Position numbers and translations under genes: made by a program. This document shows, one piece after another, positions 44,035 to 56,458 of a stretch of 64,000 nucleotides of DNA. Every line of letters begins with the position of its first letter. Position 1 is the first letter of the stretch. The stretch spans positions 1 through 64,000 of the forward strand of contig CM066302.1 in the NCBI GenBank assembly GCA_033807695.1. Direction: 5' to 3'. The notes below the pieces were generated by a model that saw nothing but the letters and a program-made list of their open reading frames with translations, searched no databases and was not told the origin of the DNA. Source of the DNA: Daedaleopsis sinensis. Taxonomy: Eukaryota > Basidiomycota > Agaricomycetes > Polyporales > Polyporaceae.

Positions 44035-46720
44035 GCGCACACCGTCCCGGGGTCTGCGCGCAACCTCATCTGACATCCGCAGCCTGACAGTCTCAATCGG
44101 CACGCCAAGAAACGGTCACCGCCCGTCGAATAGTCCGCCTCGGCCATCCCGCCCGCAGCGCCGCTTCCGCTCCACCGCACCGCGACGGCACCCGAGAGCA
44201 CCGATGACAAAGAACATAGCGTCCTGGAAGGCAATTGTCAGGGGAATATCATTTGGCCCATGCCGGGAGGGGAGATTAGTCCTTACAATGATCATATAAA
44301 GACATAGCTTTTGTACCGAATTTCTCAAACTTTCTCACACGTACCCCTGCAAACCTAGCAAATTCCCGGCGTCCGATGGACAAGGGCGGTAAAGAGGCAG
44401 AGCCGAGCAGCGGGTAGCCAGTTCCGACACACGAGTGAGCATGCCAGTATTGTCCTGTATCTGCCAATTCTCCATTGGGAGATATCCACTGCATGAATGA
44501 TGCGGTCGGTGATCTCTGGAGGGATGTGCAAATGCGACTACAGCAGCGGGTAGTGAGGACACTGTGTCAAGACAGAGTCGATAGTCACACACCATTGTCT
44601 CATCGCCAGTACCGAACACTAGCTCTACATCGTCTCCGAATGGGGCATCAGTCGGATCGGCAGTATCGGTGATGATAGCCATGGGCCAAACACGAAGTGT
44701 GTGAACGGAGGGAAGGGGATGAGAATGTGTGCCGTTGAACGACCACGGAGGGGCCAGAGACTAAGGATCTTGATTCCGTCGGAGCTGTGAGTTATATGAG
44801 CGAAAAGCAGCTGAGCAGAGAATGAAGGTCGCGCATGTACCTTCGGGGAGATGAGGGGGAGGGGGAGAGACTTGGTGTCTCGACGCGGAGCACTCTGTAT
44901 GCAGGCCATAAGCAGCGCGCTGTACTACACACGGTTCCCATGAGGTGTCCGCAGCAATCAATCCACCCGCATGGTGGGCGAACTTACATTGACATCGAGG
45001 TACCGGTCGCATCAGTTCTCGTTCACAGCCCAGCCTTGCTTATGCACCGTAGCCAGCCTCTTGCGCAGAATACGCGTCCCGACATCGGGAATTGAACCTC
45101 TTTCGATGTCCACATCGGCGCTCAGAAGTTTTGCATGAACGAGGAGGCAGTGGCGAGTGCGTATGGACCTCTGCTCGGAATCTCGGAGCCAGTGCTGCCC
45201 ACTTATCGCTGCTACTCGAAGCGGAACTCAAGCATGCACCGGTTTAATTCAGCAACGCTGATCCTATTATTATCCCTTCGAACACCGCCCCTCCCGCATA
45301 CACTTTGCACTGCGGGACGTGTACGGTCAAGCTCGCGTTACCACCCGGCTGGGATGGTATATGCCGGGCAGACTGTGAGCCAAATCGACAGGTCGAAAAG
45401 GGGCCCCACACGAGTAGGAGAGCGACCGATTGATATAGGTCCGCATGGATATGTCCTGGCGAGAGTCTATCTATCATGTTCATGCCGTACCTCTGGCATT
45501 GAGAGCCCCGCCTCGTCTGCCTGTTTGCGAAGTCAAACGCAAGTCAAACACGTCGTAGCCTGTAGAATCGGAGTGACGGACAGGCGCGAGTTAGTCAGTA
45601 TGCATCAATCCACGAACGTGAACGCACGTACGGATTAGCGAACTACAAGGACATCCTCACAAGTCCGTGAATTGCTACCCCCTCCCGCTCGTTGAGAACA
45701 GATCGCGCTCGACGAGGTCTATATCGGTCTCGACTACCCGTACAGTCAAGCTGCGTTGGTCTATGTCGCGCGACACGAGACGAGGAACGAGAGGTGGAGA
45801 CGAGCCGGAGCGCGAGTGGGTGCAAAGACCGCAGCCGTGAGCAGTCAACCTTCCGGACCGTGCGTGTGACAGGAGCTGAGGGCGCCGAGCGAGGGCAGAT
45901 GATCCGGTGTGAGCGTGGGTCGCGGGTCGCGCTGGAGGAGGAGCGCGTTGCCTTATTGTCGACTATGAGGGAGGCTCGAGCAGGGCACGAAGAACACGCA
46001 AGGAGGTGCACCGTGTTGGCGTGAACCACAGCAGATATGGCTGATGGAGGCGGGTCCGAGAATTTTGCTAGTGCAGCGTAGGGGAGCCGGTCGCATGCGA
46101 GATGGACGCCGGAGAGCTCGAGTCGTAAGAGCTCAAGTCATACGCCCAGCCGTGACTGCTTCCGGACGCACAGGTCAGCATGCGAATCGACGAGGCAGGG
46201 AAGAGCACTGACTTCCCGGGGGCCCGTGCAATGACACTATCTTCGCGTGTGCTTGGGCGTTCGTGTTCGGGTCTAGGGAGGCGGTCAGCTGAGACGAAGA
46301 AAGCGCGTAACACGGATCGAGGACGTCACCAGGTAGCGATTGGTGGCACTTGAAGAGGCTGTCGTCGGAGGTGCCCTGCACGAGGCAAGGCAACCAGGCG
46401 GCTAGAGGAAAATTCAACAACAAGCATCAGTATACGCATGTGCTTAGAGACGCGGCAGACTCACTACACGTTTAGCGTCGTCGTTGTCTACTGCATGCTC
46501 CGTGGAAGGGGCCAGAGACGCTGCACTGCATGCCGGCCGGCGGCGGCGATAGTATGGAGAGGTTCGATGGAGACCGATTGCCTGCCCTGTTTCTTCTGGC
46601 GCGTGGATCAACACATCGACATGGACACGAGGGCGGTCGTAGCACTCACGTCTAAAATACTTCGCGTACGGAGAGCGACTCCATCGTCATTCGACATGCG
46701 GTACCATGCGGGGGTTGTAG
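44035..46720. other. Gene-poor stretch
   Basis: No recognisable family. The longest frames are a minus frame of 115 codons at 44335-44682 (contains DDVELVFGTGDETMVCD), a plus frame of 167 codons at 45135-45638 and a plus frame of 110 codons at 45692-46024 (Arg/Glu-rich). None has a supporting promoter or splice pattern I trust. Confidence 0.3.
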
Positions 46721-47111
46721 TCAGGGGGGAGACGAGGTCGAGACAGGTAGCGAGCTTGACGGAGCGGGAGAAGCGCCGACGGATTTGAGTTCGTATGTCG
46801 TGAGCGCGAGGACCAGATGCATGCATCCTGCAGCCAGTCGCGGACGGGGAACGTACAACATGTTTACGTATGTGCAGCTGGTCGCTACCGTTCATGTTAG
46901 TCGGGTATGAGAAGGCAATATCTAGAGAGGATCGTACCTTCGAAACGCACTGTTCGAAGAAAAGCGGAACCGCGTGCTTCTTCGCCGTCGAGCTGTCGAG
47001 GCCGTTTTACCCGCATATACCCATCCAGTGACGGGTCATTATAAGATGTGGACATAGCAAACTCTGCGTCGATGCCGACTGACCAGCCCCATACCCATAG
47101 CCGCGGGACAC
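46721..47111 (-). CDS. Possible two-exon gene end, unknown
   Basis: A minus exon at 47111-46938 reads VWGWSVGIDAEFAMSTSYN, then GYMRVKRPRQLDGEEARG. A 53 bp intron (46885-46937, GTACGA...TAG) leads in frame to an exon reading YVNMLYVPRPRLAAGCMHL, then stop at 46721. Composition and splice phase support coding. The N-terminal exons are unclear although a TATA-like and CT-rich leader is visible near 47580-47450. No family was recognised. Confidence 0.3.
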
Positions 47112-47638
47112 CTGTCAGTAATGAAGATAGAAGTTCGGTATGAGAACGGAGGTGTGCACGCAGCCCAGCAGGCACTCTGAGATGATATCGCAGTTCGATG
47201 TTTGAGGAACAAGACCCACCGACTGGTATCTGGATTGTAGACGGCGTCCTATAGCATCGGTCGAATGGAGGGAAGGGTGTACGACGTACAGCTCGTGCGG
47301 CAAGGCCTGTCACACGTGGACGAGGAAGGGATACAAACCGAGGACGAGAGCCGTACATGATCGAGGACGGCTGAAGGGGGACAACGAATCGGGCCAGATC
47401 AAGGACCAGGTGGTCAGCTAGGCGAGGTGCGCGATTGCATCGAGAGGCGAGGAGGTACAGTAGTCTCAGAGAAGTGAGCAGAGAGAGGAGACTGGCAAGG
47501 AACGCTACAGAGCTGTGGGGATGCGGATGTGCTAACGGGGGAGAGAAGCGTGGGGCGAGTCTTGTCCCAGAGTATAAGGACCATAAGGCAAGGAGATTCG
47601 GCCCACGAGCTTCGCGTGAGTACGTGCTGCAGCAGCCA

Positions 47639-47914
47639 TTAGTGTGGGTGTAGTAGTGCGGAGCTGAGATTGTTGTGCGCACTCGCCGACAAGTCTGCAG
47701 CGAACCCATCCGGCGCCTCGGTCGGAGCTGCCCTCTCTCTGAGGCGTACGCGTAGAGAGTCATAGTCGAATGTTAAGAAGATGTCACGCATGCCGAGAAG
47801 ATGGCAGTGGCCATGGAGGCTGTCCAGTAACGCGAACGACGAGGAGGATGTTGCGACTCTCATGACGTCAGCAGCCTTAGGGCGCTCATCGGCACTTGCC
47901 CTGGCTCGGAACAC
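47639..47914 (-). CDS. Possible small ORF, unknown
   Basis: 91 codons on the minus strand with protein-like content (DSLHGHCHLLGMRDIFLTFD, then RLRERAAPTEAPDGF). No domain, no signal peptide. It might be an exon of a larger unknown gene; low confidence. Confidence 0.22.
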   Translation of the reverse strand: MFRARASADERPKAADVMRVATSSSSFALLDSLHGHCHLLGMRDIFLTFDYDSLRVRLRERAAPTEAPDGFAADLSASAHNNLSSALLHPH

Positions 47915-48220
47915 GGGACGGGCGCTTCTGCCGCTCCCTCCTCTTCGTCAAGAGGCCAGCTGCTACCGACAACCGCGCCGCCCAGTCTACACCATACTAC
48001 ACAGTACTAGCACGCCGGCTTCTTTCTGACATACATCGACGCTGCACTGGCGACATAGCATATCGCTGAGAACCACAATCTTCTGCAACCACAGTCTGCC
48101 GGATACCGCAAGCGATCGGTACTTTCTAGTCCTCGACATCGACATAGGCACGTAGGAGGAACATGAACGTACCGCAGACAATTCTGACTTAGCAAGTATT
48201 CTCCGCCTCTCTGGATAAAC

Positions 48221-48447
48221 GTGGCCGACCTCGGACGGACGTACGAGGCCGTCATCCGCATGTCCTCGCAGTCGGGCAACGGGCAAACGCGTGCATCCCT
48301 CCGCACGTATCACCACATCGACGACCTCCACATCGACCTCCCCGCATGCGGTCCAGCAAGAGTTCGACTGCGTCGTGCAGCGCCGGGTCGACGGCGCGGA
48401 GCGCGTGATGGCCACGGAGGAGATCAAGACGCCCTTCGCGCAGTAGT
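48221..48447 (+). pseudogene. Possible frameshifted gene fragment, unknown
   Basis: A plus frame reads MADLGRTYEAVIRMSSQSG to HHIDDLHIDLP. One frame over it continues QQEFDCVVQRRVDGAERVM, then ATEEIKTPFAQ and stop. Two coherent pieces joined by a frame change suggest a broken gene or a sequence error. No family was recognised. Confidence 0.25.
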
Positions 48448-51400
48448 GACACGTCCCCTGGGAGTAGAGACAGGGCGGGCGAGACGATAATCCTGCGGTG
48501 TAATGCTGAGGAACCTCGCGCTCATCCAGAACATTCGGGGTGGCTAGACCTACAAGTCGTTCCCCTACTAGAGCTCGGCACTCGTTCAAGACGAAGATAC
48601 CGGCTCGTGATGCTCCCGGCCGCGCGCGCGCACCGACCTCCGCTTCTCCGCGGTGTGCCGATTCAAAATCGTGCCGTGCATTGCTCCGGGACCCGGGACC
48701 GCCCCGAGTGAGATACGAAACTACGTGTCTCCGCTGTGGCTAGTCATGCGATAAGATACCCTAGCTTCAGATAATGTGAGCGTCGAGACTCAAGGAAACT
48801 GCACGAGCTTTGATACGCACCGCACCTCGACGCAGACCGCAATGACCGCAGAACGAGACTCAGAGGAGCTCAATCCCAGCCGTGCCATCTGGGCGACACT
48901 TACGAGTCACCTCCAATCGCACATTCGCGCGAATGCGACTGCAGACGCTGTTTCCGTCTTCCTGACCACAGTCCGTGTCGAGAGTCCGTCTGTCCGGGGA
49001 TCAAAATGTCACTGCACTTCAATACCATCGAAGCTGCGGACCGCGCGTGCGCATATACCCACTCGAGGATACGAGGGACGAACATGCGGAGCCGCACGCC
49101 AAGCTCGAGGGATCCGGATGAGCTCCTCCGACTCCGTTTGCCGTGCCGGCCTCGATCGTGCGCATGAACGCTTCAGCAGTCATGATACGCCGACCTGCTG
49201 TAGCTATGGCTATGTGCAAGGTGCGAGGTGGAGGAAGTCTGCGTCGAGAAAGTCTGCTCGACCGACCGCGGAGGTCGATGGCGCTGTGACGTCGCAGGCA
49301 GGAGCGCTGGGATACTGGTGCGACGGCTGATATCGCGTGCTGAGCATAGAAAGTTCGTCTTCGGGATACACAGGCAGAGGAGGGCAGTGGCACGGCGGGC
49401 AGAGGGGAGTATACTGTCGAGGATGCAATCGTAAACTATGTCTGCTCGGAGGAAGTGCAGTAAGAGTCGCGTGGCGTACGATAGCCACCACGAGTACAGA
49501 CTAGAAACTCATAGAATCGGTAGCATGCCTGCACGAGGTCCGGATAGGGAGACGGGGGCGAGGTAAGTGTAGTCGAGTGTCGGGGTCAAGGATGTGACGA
49601 CAGCAAGAGAGTGAAGGCGCATCCAAATCGGGTTCTCTGGAGGGAGACACACAAGGGGATGAGAGATCGACCATCCTCGGGCACTGTGTGCGTACTTACA
49701 GTAGAAAGCGGCGGAGCATTCGAGCTTGAGCATTCAGACAAGGCGATGCAGGTAACAGCGACCGTACTGTGGTCCTGTAGAGAATCTCGAGAGGATGAAC
49801 AGCGCGGCCATACGCTCGGTGAGCTGAACGCCTGTTGAATGCGGCACCGGGGTAATGTTTACAAGTCTCTCCAGGAGCGCGGAGGCGAGACGGAGGATGT
49901 GCGCAGATTCATCGTCGTTATCCTACGTCCTGTATAGCAGAACGACAGTCTCAGAAGCGGGGTAGATGATTTGTTGGGCAGAGAACGGCGCCGGCGAGTT
50001 CGACTTGGACTGAATAGCGACGTCTAGCGGCATTGGCACAGGCGAGCGACGAACGCGGGTGAGCTCGGCAGATGATAGTTGACAGATGGATGCATGGGGG
50101 TCGAGAACTCCAGGTCTTAAAGGATTCCGAGAACCGAGGGACAGCATGTGACCACCCAAGAGTTGTGAACCGAATGGAGAGGCAAGGCGAAATCAGCAAG
50201 GAGGGATATAGGGAGATCCGATATTGGAGGGTGAGTCACGACGTTCTGAGTCTCGTCCCGGAGCAGGAAGGTCGCCGGCCAAAGGAATGTGCGCTGCGGA
50301 CGGTCGCCAGCTAGCTCAAAATCAGCTCGGGTAATCACGTGGCGGCTGGAGGGACACATTGGGTGGATATGCAGATATAGAGAGCTTTAGCTATGCACTC
50401 ACATGCATGTTCCATACTCCCCGATATCCGACTCGAGCCCATCCGACAAGTCGACAGCAGCCCTCCGTTGGTGTGGTGCAGGTAGCAGAGCCAGAGCCAG
50501 AGCGAGGCCGCAATCGATTGTCGTCGAAGTCCAAGGGCAAGGGATTCTAGGGCAGAGGATAGCACAGTCTTGTATCCGTCGTCGAAGAGAGAGTCAAGCG
50601 GGCGTCGGGCGAGCGAGGGTCGCAGAGGTCACAGCAAATACCGGAGATCCACGTGGCGGCGCTTACATCCGCAATATTCAGCCGCGCTGCACCTCCGACA
50701 GTCACGATCGTTACGGTTCTGTGTTTGCCATCCAGCAGGTTCATGCTGCAGCCAGGACACGACGTCCCCCGCCTCCTTACCTCTGTATAAAACTCTCTGT
50801 CCTCCTGATCTGTGAGTACCATTTTTCGTGTGCTTACTACAACCGGTCTTACTAGTTCTAGATTGCCAAGGTACCTTTACTGTAGGGTATAGGTATACCA
50901 GCCGCTAGTATTTGGTACAGTGTACGGTGCCCTCACGCTCAGGCCGCTACCTCTTTGACAACCTTGGGAACCAACATGTTCCTACACGCTCACATCTGCG
51001 GACGCGCGGCGGTTATCCAGTCCATGAACTCTTGCTGCACACCCTCGCAGGCTCCGGGCTCAAAAAAGCTGCTCTAACGGGTACTTTAGACCAATTTCTA
51101 TGCAGCAACGTGCGCAGAGGCGATGTTCATCAAGATCGAAAAGCGGGCTGCTTCCCGATGACTCGGCTCGAAAGCGCGTACGCCGGACGAGAGATCCGAA
51201 GCACAGTACTATACCGACACGCAATGTAGAGCTCAGCAAGTGACATTTCGAGGTGCATGGACACCTTGAAGGTATGCAAGTCCACTCCTCGATCATCTAC
51301 CGAGCAGCGAGAACAAGACACCCTCATACCCAACTTAGACATCCGGCGGCCCGCACTCGAGCATCCCATCTGGTACGCATCCCATCTCGAGGACTACACC

Positions 51401-52428
51401 CGTGCAGATCTGTCTACCTCCGCGATGAATGGTCTCCAAGGTGTGCTCCTCCTCGCGAGTCTGACATAGTATACTGATCATAGCTGACAGTAATATCTGC
51501 TCTTGGCGGGTGGCAGCTGGCGTGACGATCCCGATGTCAGATGATAGTGAGGTGCTCGCACAACTTGAATCTGTATGAACGCTGCTGATCGCTCGCCTAG
51601 GACTCGCTCAGGTATGTTCGCAAACGAGCATGTGATGCCCGAGTCCGAGTGCGCAGCTACAGGTGTTCGTAAGCGAACCAGTTTCCGGAGTAATACCGCA
51701 CCTCTCCAACTGTTCGAATGTGAACGCAAATCACATCATGGGTGCTCGTGCTATTGTCCCGCTGCGTAGGTTGTGGACGTGCAACTGGGTGTGTCCGAGG
51801 GATCCCCGCCCTCGGAATGCGCACACACGAAACAGCTGTTCAGAGAGACCCCCATCGACCGCGTGAGTAGAATCGTGCATGTCCTCGAGACGTCGACGGG
51901 GTGCACGCGGGCCGTCTTCAATGTCCATCACCGACGCAGGCATGCACGTCGAGCGACGAGAATGCGTACACAGTTTGAGTGGTTCGTTTCTCAGTCAAAT
52001 AATACATGGTTTATGGTCCGTGGAGTCTCTGCGACTGGCCATCCTGAACGAGCTCGTTGAGGGGAACGGGAAAGGGAAGGGGCAGCGGGTTGCATAGATT
52101 TGGATCGCGCGACTGCGAGAGCGACTCGTATTAGCATCACCACTGCGAACGAGCCTGATACTTTCTCACCAGGAAATAAATATCATCACTATCGAATCAA
52201 GAAGACGGATGCAGCGTCCAGCTGTCTGTCTCATTCTCTTGAGTACTACTGTCCAAAGTAAAGCTGGTCAGCGGAGGAGAACAGACCGTGAAAAGAAGAA
52301 AGTTTCACGTACTTGTCCTGAGAGTGTCACGAACGTCCTACATCATCTCCACCGTCACGGATACCTCCTGCAGTCACGGTCGCGGCGGACAGCGGAATAT
52401 AATCCTATATTTCCTGGTTAGTAAGTCT
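48448..52428. other. Gene-poor stretch
   Basis: Many short overlapping frames on both strands, none with a recognised domain. Slightly protein-like plus pieces occur at about 48840-48985 (PSRAIWATLTSHLQSHIRA) and 51257-51466 (HPIWYASHLEDYTRAD). No repeats longer than a few bases were noticed. Confidence 0.3.
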
Positions 52429-53223
52429 TTACTGCACAGTGGAGTGATGACCTACCTTTACGGGTTTATTGTCTAGTCGCACAACTCCACTCTCACTCAA
52501 CTTGGGCATCTTGCGGTGGAAATCGAGTGCAATAATAGGGTAGTTGTTTTCATCTTTAAAGATCGGAAAATTCAGGCTCTCGAGCTCTTTAAATCTCCCC
52601 TCCAATAGCACAGGCTCAAGCAGCTCTAACCCGTCACCATCGATGCGGACGGCCGAACGACTAGAGACTGCGCCTTCGGATGGCCCGTCGGTAGATTGGC
52701 GTACAACTCGCACTTGGGAAAGAGTGAGGCATTGAAGGTGTGTGCCAGGCAGCTGCTGCAAGGCCTGAGCAAGGTCCCTCCACGGGTCGCGCGTATCCAT
52801 GTAAAGCTCAAGTTCCCTGAGGTTGGTCATCTTGGAGATCGGAAGGCGGAGGAAATCTACGGCAGGAATCACAATGTAAGCATTTGTCATGAACCAATAG
52901 TTGCAGGGCGCGACACGGGCCATTCGACTGTCAAGGTGATTGACCGTCAATGCTTCGAGGGTCTCGCCAATGACCAGGTCACCGAGCTGGTCCCAAAGGA
53001 ACTGGACCTGATCCACTGGGAGAAGGAGGGATGAGCTGAGCACGCGGAGGACACGCTCGGGAGGTTGAGGGGTGCCGGTTCGCGCTCGTGGTTTATCGAG
53101 CTCGATCATTGGAAGAAGGCGTTTGGAGACAGCGAAAAAGGAAGAAACTTGCGCAAAAGTAAGGTGAGAGTATACGGTGGGGAGAGCGGCAAGTCGCTCA
53201 AAGAGCTCGCTGGTGAGTACCAT
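52429..53223 (-). CDS. Putative KDZ-associated (CxC5-like) N-terminus fused to LRR-like C-terminus
   Basis: A single 264-codon minus frame. Residues ~1-90 (HLTFAQVSSFFAVSKRLLPM, RVLRVLSSSLLLPVDQVQFL, WDQLGDLVI) resemble the helical N-terminus of proteins with CxC5/CxC6 cysteine clusters associated with KDZ transposases. The cysteine cluster itself is absent. Residues ~120-250 (MTNLRELELYMDTRDPW, LQCLTLSQVRVV, FKELESLNFPIF) look like the leucine-rich C-terminal half of fungal F-box proteins. It could be a natural chimera or an F-box-like protein with a misleading N-terminus. Additional exons are possible at either end. Function unknown. Confidence 0.45.
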   Translation of the reverse strand: MVLTSELFERLAALPTVYSHLTFAQVSSFFAVSKRLLPMIELDKPRARTGTPQPPERVLRVLSSSLLLPVDQVQFLWDQLGDLVIGETLEALTVNHLDSRMARVAPCNYWFMTNAYIVIPAVDFLRLPISKMTNLRELELYMDTRDPWRDLAQALQQLPGTHLQCLTLSQVRVVRQSTDGPSEGAVSSRSAVRIDGDGLELLEPVLLEGRFKELESLNFPIFKDENNYPIIALDFHRKMPKLSESGVVRLDNKPVKVGHHSTVQ

Positions 53224-54435
53224 GACTGCGGAACAAGGGGGGAGAAGAAAAGAGGTGGTTGATGGACATTGGACAAGGAGCAGTGGGCAGACGCGTGTAC
53301 CGCACCTGAGCCAACAGGAACCAGCAGCGTCTCAGTCGGATGAGCAGCCTGCAAATCTTCAAGCTTCGAATCAAAGGTGCTCCGGGAGCAGCTTGATAGT
53401 GCCCGATGTACAGTGCGGCTATGAAAAGCAGGACATACCCCGGGGGCACGGAAGACCATGCCACAGTACACCGGGAACGGCACCGTGAACGGAGCTGCGG
53501 CGGAGACACCGTGAACGCGATCGTGCACGCCCGCTATTTCACAGTCCATCATGAACCCCTCCGTGAACGGTGCGGCGGCCGAGACACCTTGAACGCGACC
53601 GTGCACGCCGGGACCGTCCACGGTGCCGTGCACGGTTATCGTCCACGGTGTCTCTGCACCGTAGCGTGCAGGGTGGCAGGTCACAAGAACCGTGCACCCT
53701 AGCGCTGCAAGGCGCAGCGAAAAGAATGCTTGGACGGGAGGAGTGCATGGAGCCGTGAAAGGAGAGCATGCCCCCAGACGTGCACGTCCAGACATCTCCC
53801 TACATCCTCCATCGGTGGCTTGCAAGAAGGAGCTGAGAGCTTGGGACGAGCGTGAACAGTCGTACTCACGTCGACGTTGCCTATTCTGAATCAGGTAGAC
53901 AGAGGACTATTCAGTGTAACATGCCAGACAGACGGAGACTGTATACAGCATGGAGAATGGGCAGGCAGAGAGTGACAGCCTATATCGGATAGTAGTACTA
54001 CCCATGTACCCATATATGTTGTACGAGAGCCTTGCTCGGATGCTCACATTAGATCTGTCTGCTCACGGCGAGGAGAGTCGAATGTTAATGTGGAAGGCAG
54101 AAGAACAGTGCTAGAATACGTACTTGCCAATTTGTAGTATGAGATCTCAGCTGCGAATACCCTGCAAACGCCAGTCAGTACTGATCCCATATGATAACCG
54201 CACTCCGAGAGTATGCGTACTGCGAGCCGGGGATTTATGAACGATGAACGAGCTCGTACAACGCTGGTGCGACGCCAGTTCCTTGTCCGCGCTCGGCTCC
54301 ATTAGGTCATGACTGCATGCTATCGCAAAATGTATTTCTATATGCATTTACAGGTACTTAAGTAAGCTAATATTATTAGTCGTATCAGCACGTGACATCC
54401 CGCCGTACGGCGTACAGTACGGCGTAATATGGCCC
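53224..54435. other. Intergenic region with a 78 bp tandem repeat
   Basis: At 53481 and 53559 a ~51 bp block (C(A/T)CCGTGAACGG...GTGCACGCC) is repeated with a 78 bp period, followed by palindromic GTCCACGGTG/CACGGTTATCGTCCACGGTG words to 53665. The long minus frame here (239 codons, 53106-53825) is a product of the repeat and has no domain. 54380-54435 carries GGCGTACAGTACGGCGTA and may be promoter sequence for the next gene. Confidence 0.5.
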
Positions 54436-54561
54436 ATGGTTCTAGTGTTCTCACTCTTTGCATCCCAACCGTCCACAGTCCGACTCCTGCTCCCGCTATT
54501 GTCTCATCATCTTTGCATCGACGTGCCCAATCCTCCTACCTCCTCCTCTGAGCTTGAAGAC

Positions 54562-56458
54562 ATGGCGACGGACGCGAAAGTTGATCCTACGGAGTCGGAT
54601 GGATGGAATGCCCTCGCTGCCCAATGGTGGAACAAAGGGACGCAAGCCCTCGAAACCTCCCAGGTAGTGAAAGTTGATGGGTGGAACGACACGTTGGACG
54701 GCCTCCTCTGTGATAGCGCAGGAGCATTCTACGTGCGCGTAGAGTATGCAGCGCTTTACAGCCGGTTGGAGGATGCCAGTGCAGTTGTCGATGGCGTGAG
54801 GGAGCGACGTGGCGTCGTTCTCACCGGTCAGCCTGGTATCGGTGAGTGCGCCCTTCCATGCCTTTCCCCGTCGCCCCAGTTTTGACACCCTTTACAACAG
54901 GCAAGTCGATCTTCGGTATCTACACTTTGCTTCGACGCCTAGCGGCGGGTCAACGGGTCATCTACATCTACCAGCCAAGGCTCATCGTCTACTTCCATTC
55001 CGGCATCGCCGTCATATTGCCTTCATCCACGATGAGTTTGCGCGGAATCCCGAACGACGTGTGGCTGCTTTATGAGCCAGGCGGCACAAAGGATCCCCTT
55101 CCAGAACGCTTTATACACGCCCAACGCTTCAGCATAGCGTTTATGTCTCCCGACCAGATCAGGATGAAGACGCTTGTGGTCATATACCGCATGGTCCGTT
55201 GGATAATGCCTCTGTGGAACAACGAGGAACTCGCCGCATTGTACGTTAAATGCGCACTGATCCTTGCTGCGGTGTGCTGACACCTGCTAGAATGACTCAT
55301 GGTTTGTTTCCGGGCAAAGTTGTCAAGAAGATCCAGTCAATCAAGGTTACTCTGTACGTAGACTCGTCGATGGCACGAACTCAATACTAAGTAAGCGTCG
55401 TTAGGCAACAACAAATACAGTACCTAGTCGATTACATTGGTCCATGCCCGCGCGATATCATCGCGTGGGTCGCTGACCCGACACTCTTCATGTCTCATCT
55501 CGACGCGGCCGCCGACAGAGTCTCTCAACTTGAGGTACTCTGGGATCCCGTCAACATCCCCGAGGGGACCTCCCATGTCCTCGCCCTCGTAGACAGGTCC
55601 ACATCCAGCTGTCCAGGCCACACCGGGAGCGACCACTTCACCGTGCGGATCAAATCTCATCTTGCTAGCATGGCGCTGACTAGGCGCGCCATGAAAGTGA
55701 ACCTGTCCCAGGCGGTGCAATTCTTCTCACTCACTGGTGGGCACACGCATTCAATGGCGGGTATCGCGTTCGAAAGTATCGCCCTCCGATGCATCAGTGG
55801 CCATGGGGTTCCGGACCATCTCCAGATCTTGGAAGAGTACGCACAGATGACGAAGGTGAAGACACCGCCGTCGAACTTCCCAATTGTCTTCGAATACTCC
55901 CCTCACCATCCCTCACACACCCTCGTTCTCGGCGGTAGCGAACTACAGCTGGGCGCCTTCAAGGGGATTGTTCAGCCTCCCCCGAAGAAGGCTCCGATCG
56001 CCTCCCCATTTCCTTTAACCTCATCGGTTAACGACGTCATCACCCCTCGCACCTATGTTTTCTACGACGATATCGAAGATGTCGAAGTGAAGGGGGACTT
56101 TAGCAAATTCTACGTCCCAAAGGCTCGCACCAACCCTCTTTTCGACGCGTTATGCTGCAGTCAAGGGGACGAAGGGGGCGTCGTTCTCTGGGTCTTTCAG
56201 GTGACGATCAGGAAGAGACACACTGGAGTGTTGTCTGGAATCCAACTCCTTTCTGGTCTAATGGAGAGAATGAAGAACGTTCACGGGCCTAAAGCCATCA
56301 ACGTCAAGTGGGTGCTGGTTGCGCCACATAACCCGCGATGGCATGTGCGATGGGCGTTCGCGGCGGATTTCGACAGAATCGGTGGCGAGGTCTTCATCCA
56401 GCTCATCAAATGTAACTATCATGGGTCGGACGTTATCGTTACAGCTGACGCGGACTGA
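54562..56458 (+). CDS. Crinkler/RHS-type P-loop NTPase with C-terminal nuclease-like domain
   Basis: Exons 54562-54841, 54901-55240, 55291-55353 and 55405-56458 (introns 50-59 bp, GT-AG) sum to 579 codons in frame. After a ~75-residue N-terminus comes the Walker A VVLTGQPGIGKS, split by intron 1. A variable NTPase region follows, then YLVDYIGPCPRDIIAWVADP. The C-terminal third has KFYVPKARTNPLFDAL and VVLWVFQVTIRKRHTG, the pattern of the restriction-endonuclease-like domain of CRN/RHS-type proteins, which are abundant in Agaricomycetes. No signal peptide, so probably intracellular. An upstream in-frame ATG at 54436 is possible, but that stretch reads like a CT-rich leader. Biological role in fungi is unsettled: conflict or selfish-element related. 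Confidence 0.75.

Noticed and set aside
46897..47763. 289-codon minus ORF as a single-exon gene
   Set aside because: Its N-terminal half looks like promoter and CT-rich leader sequence; only the C-terminal part behaves like an exon.
53106..53825. 239-codon minus ORF with VHGTVDG-like repeats
   Set aside because: Generated by the 78 bp tandem repeat and palindromic CACGGTG words; no domain and no splice support.
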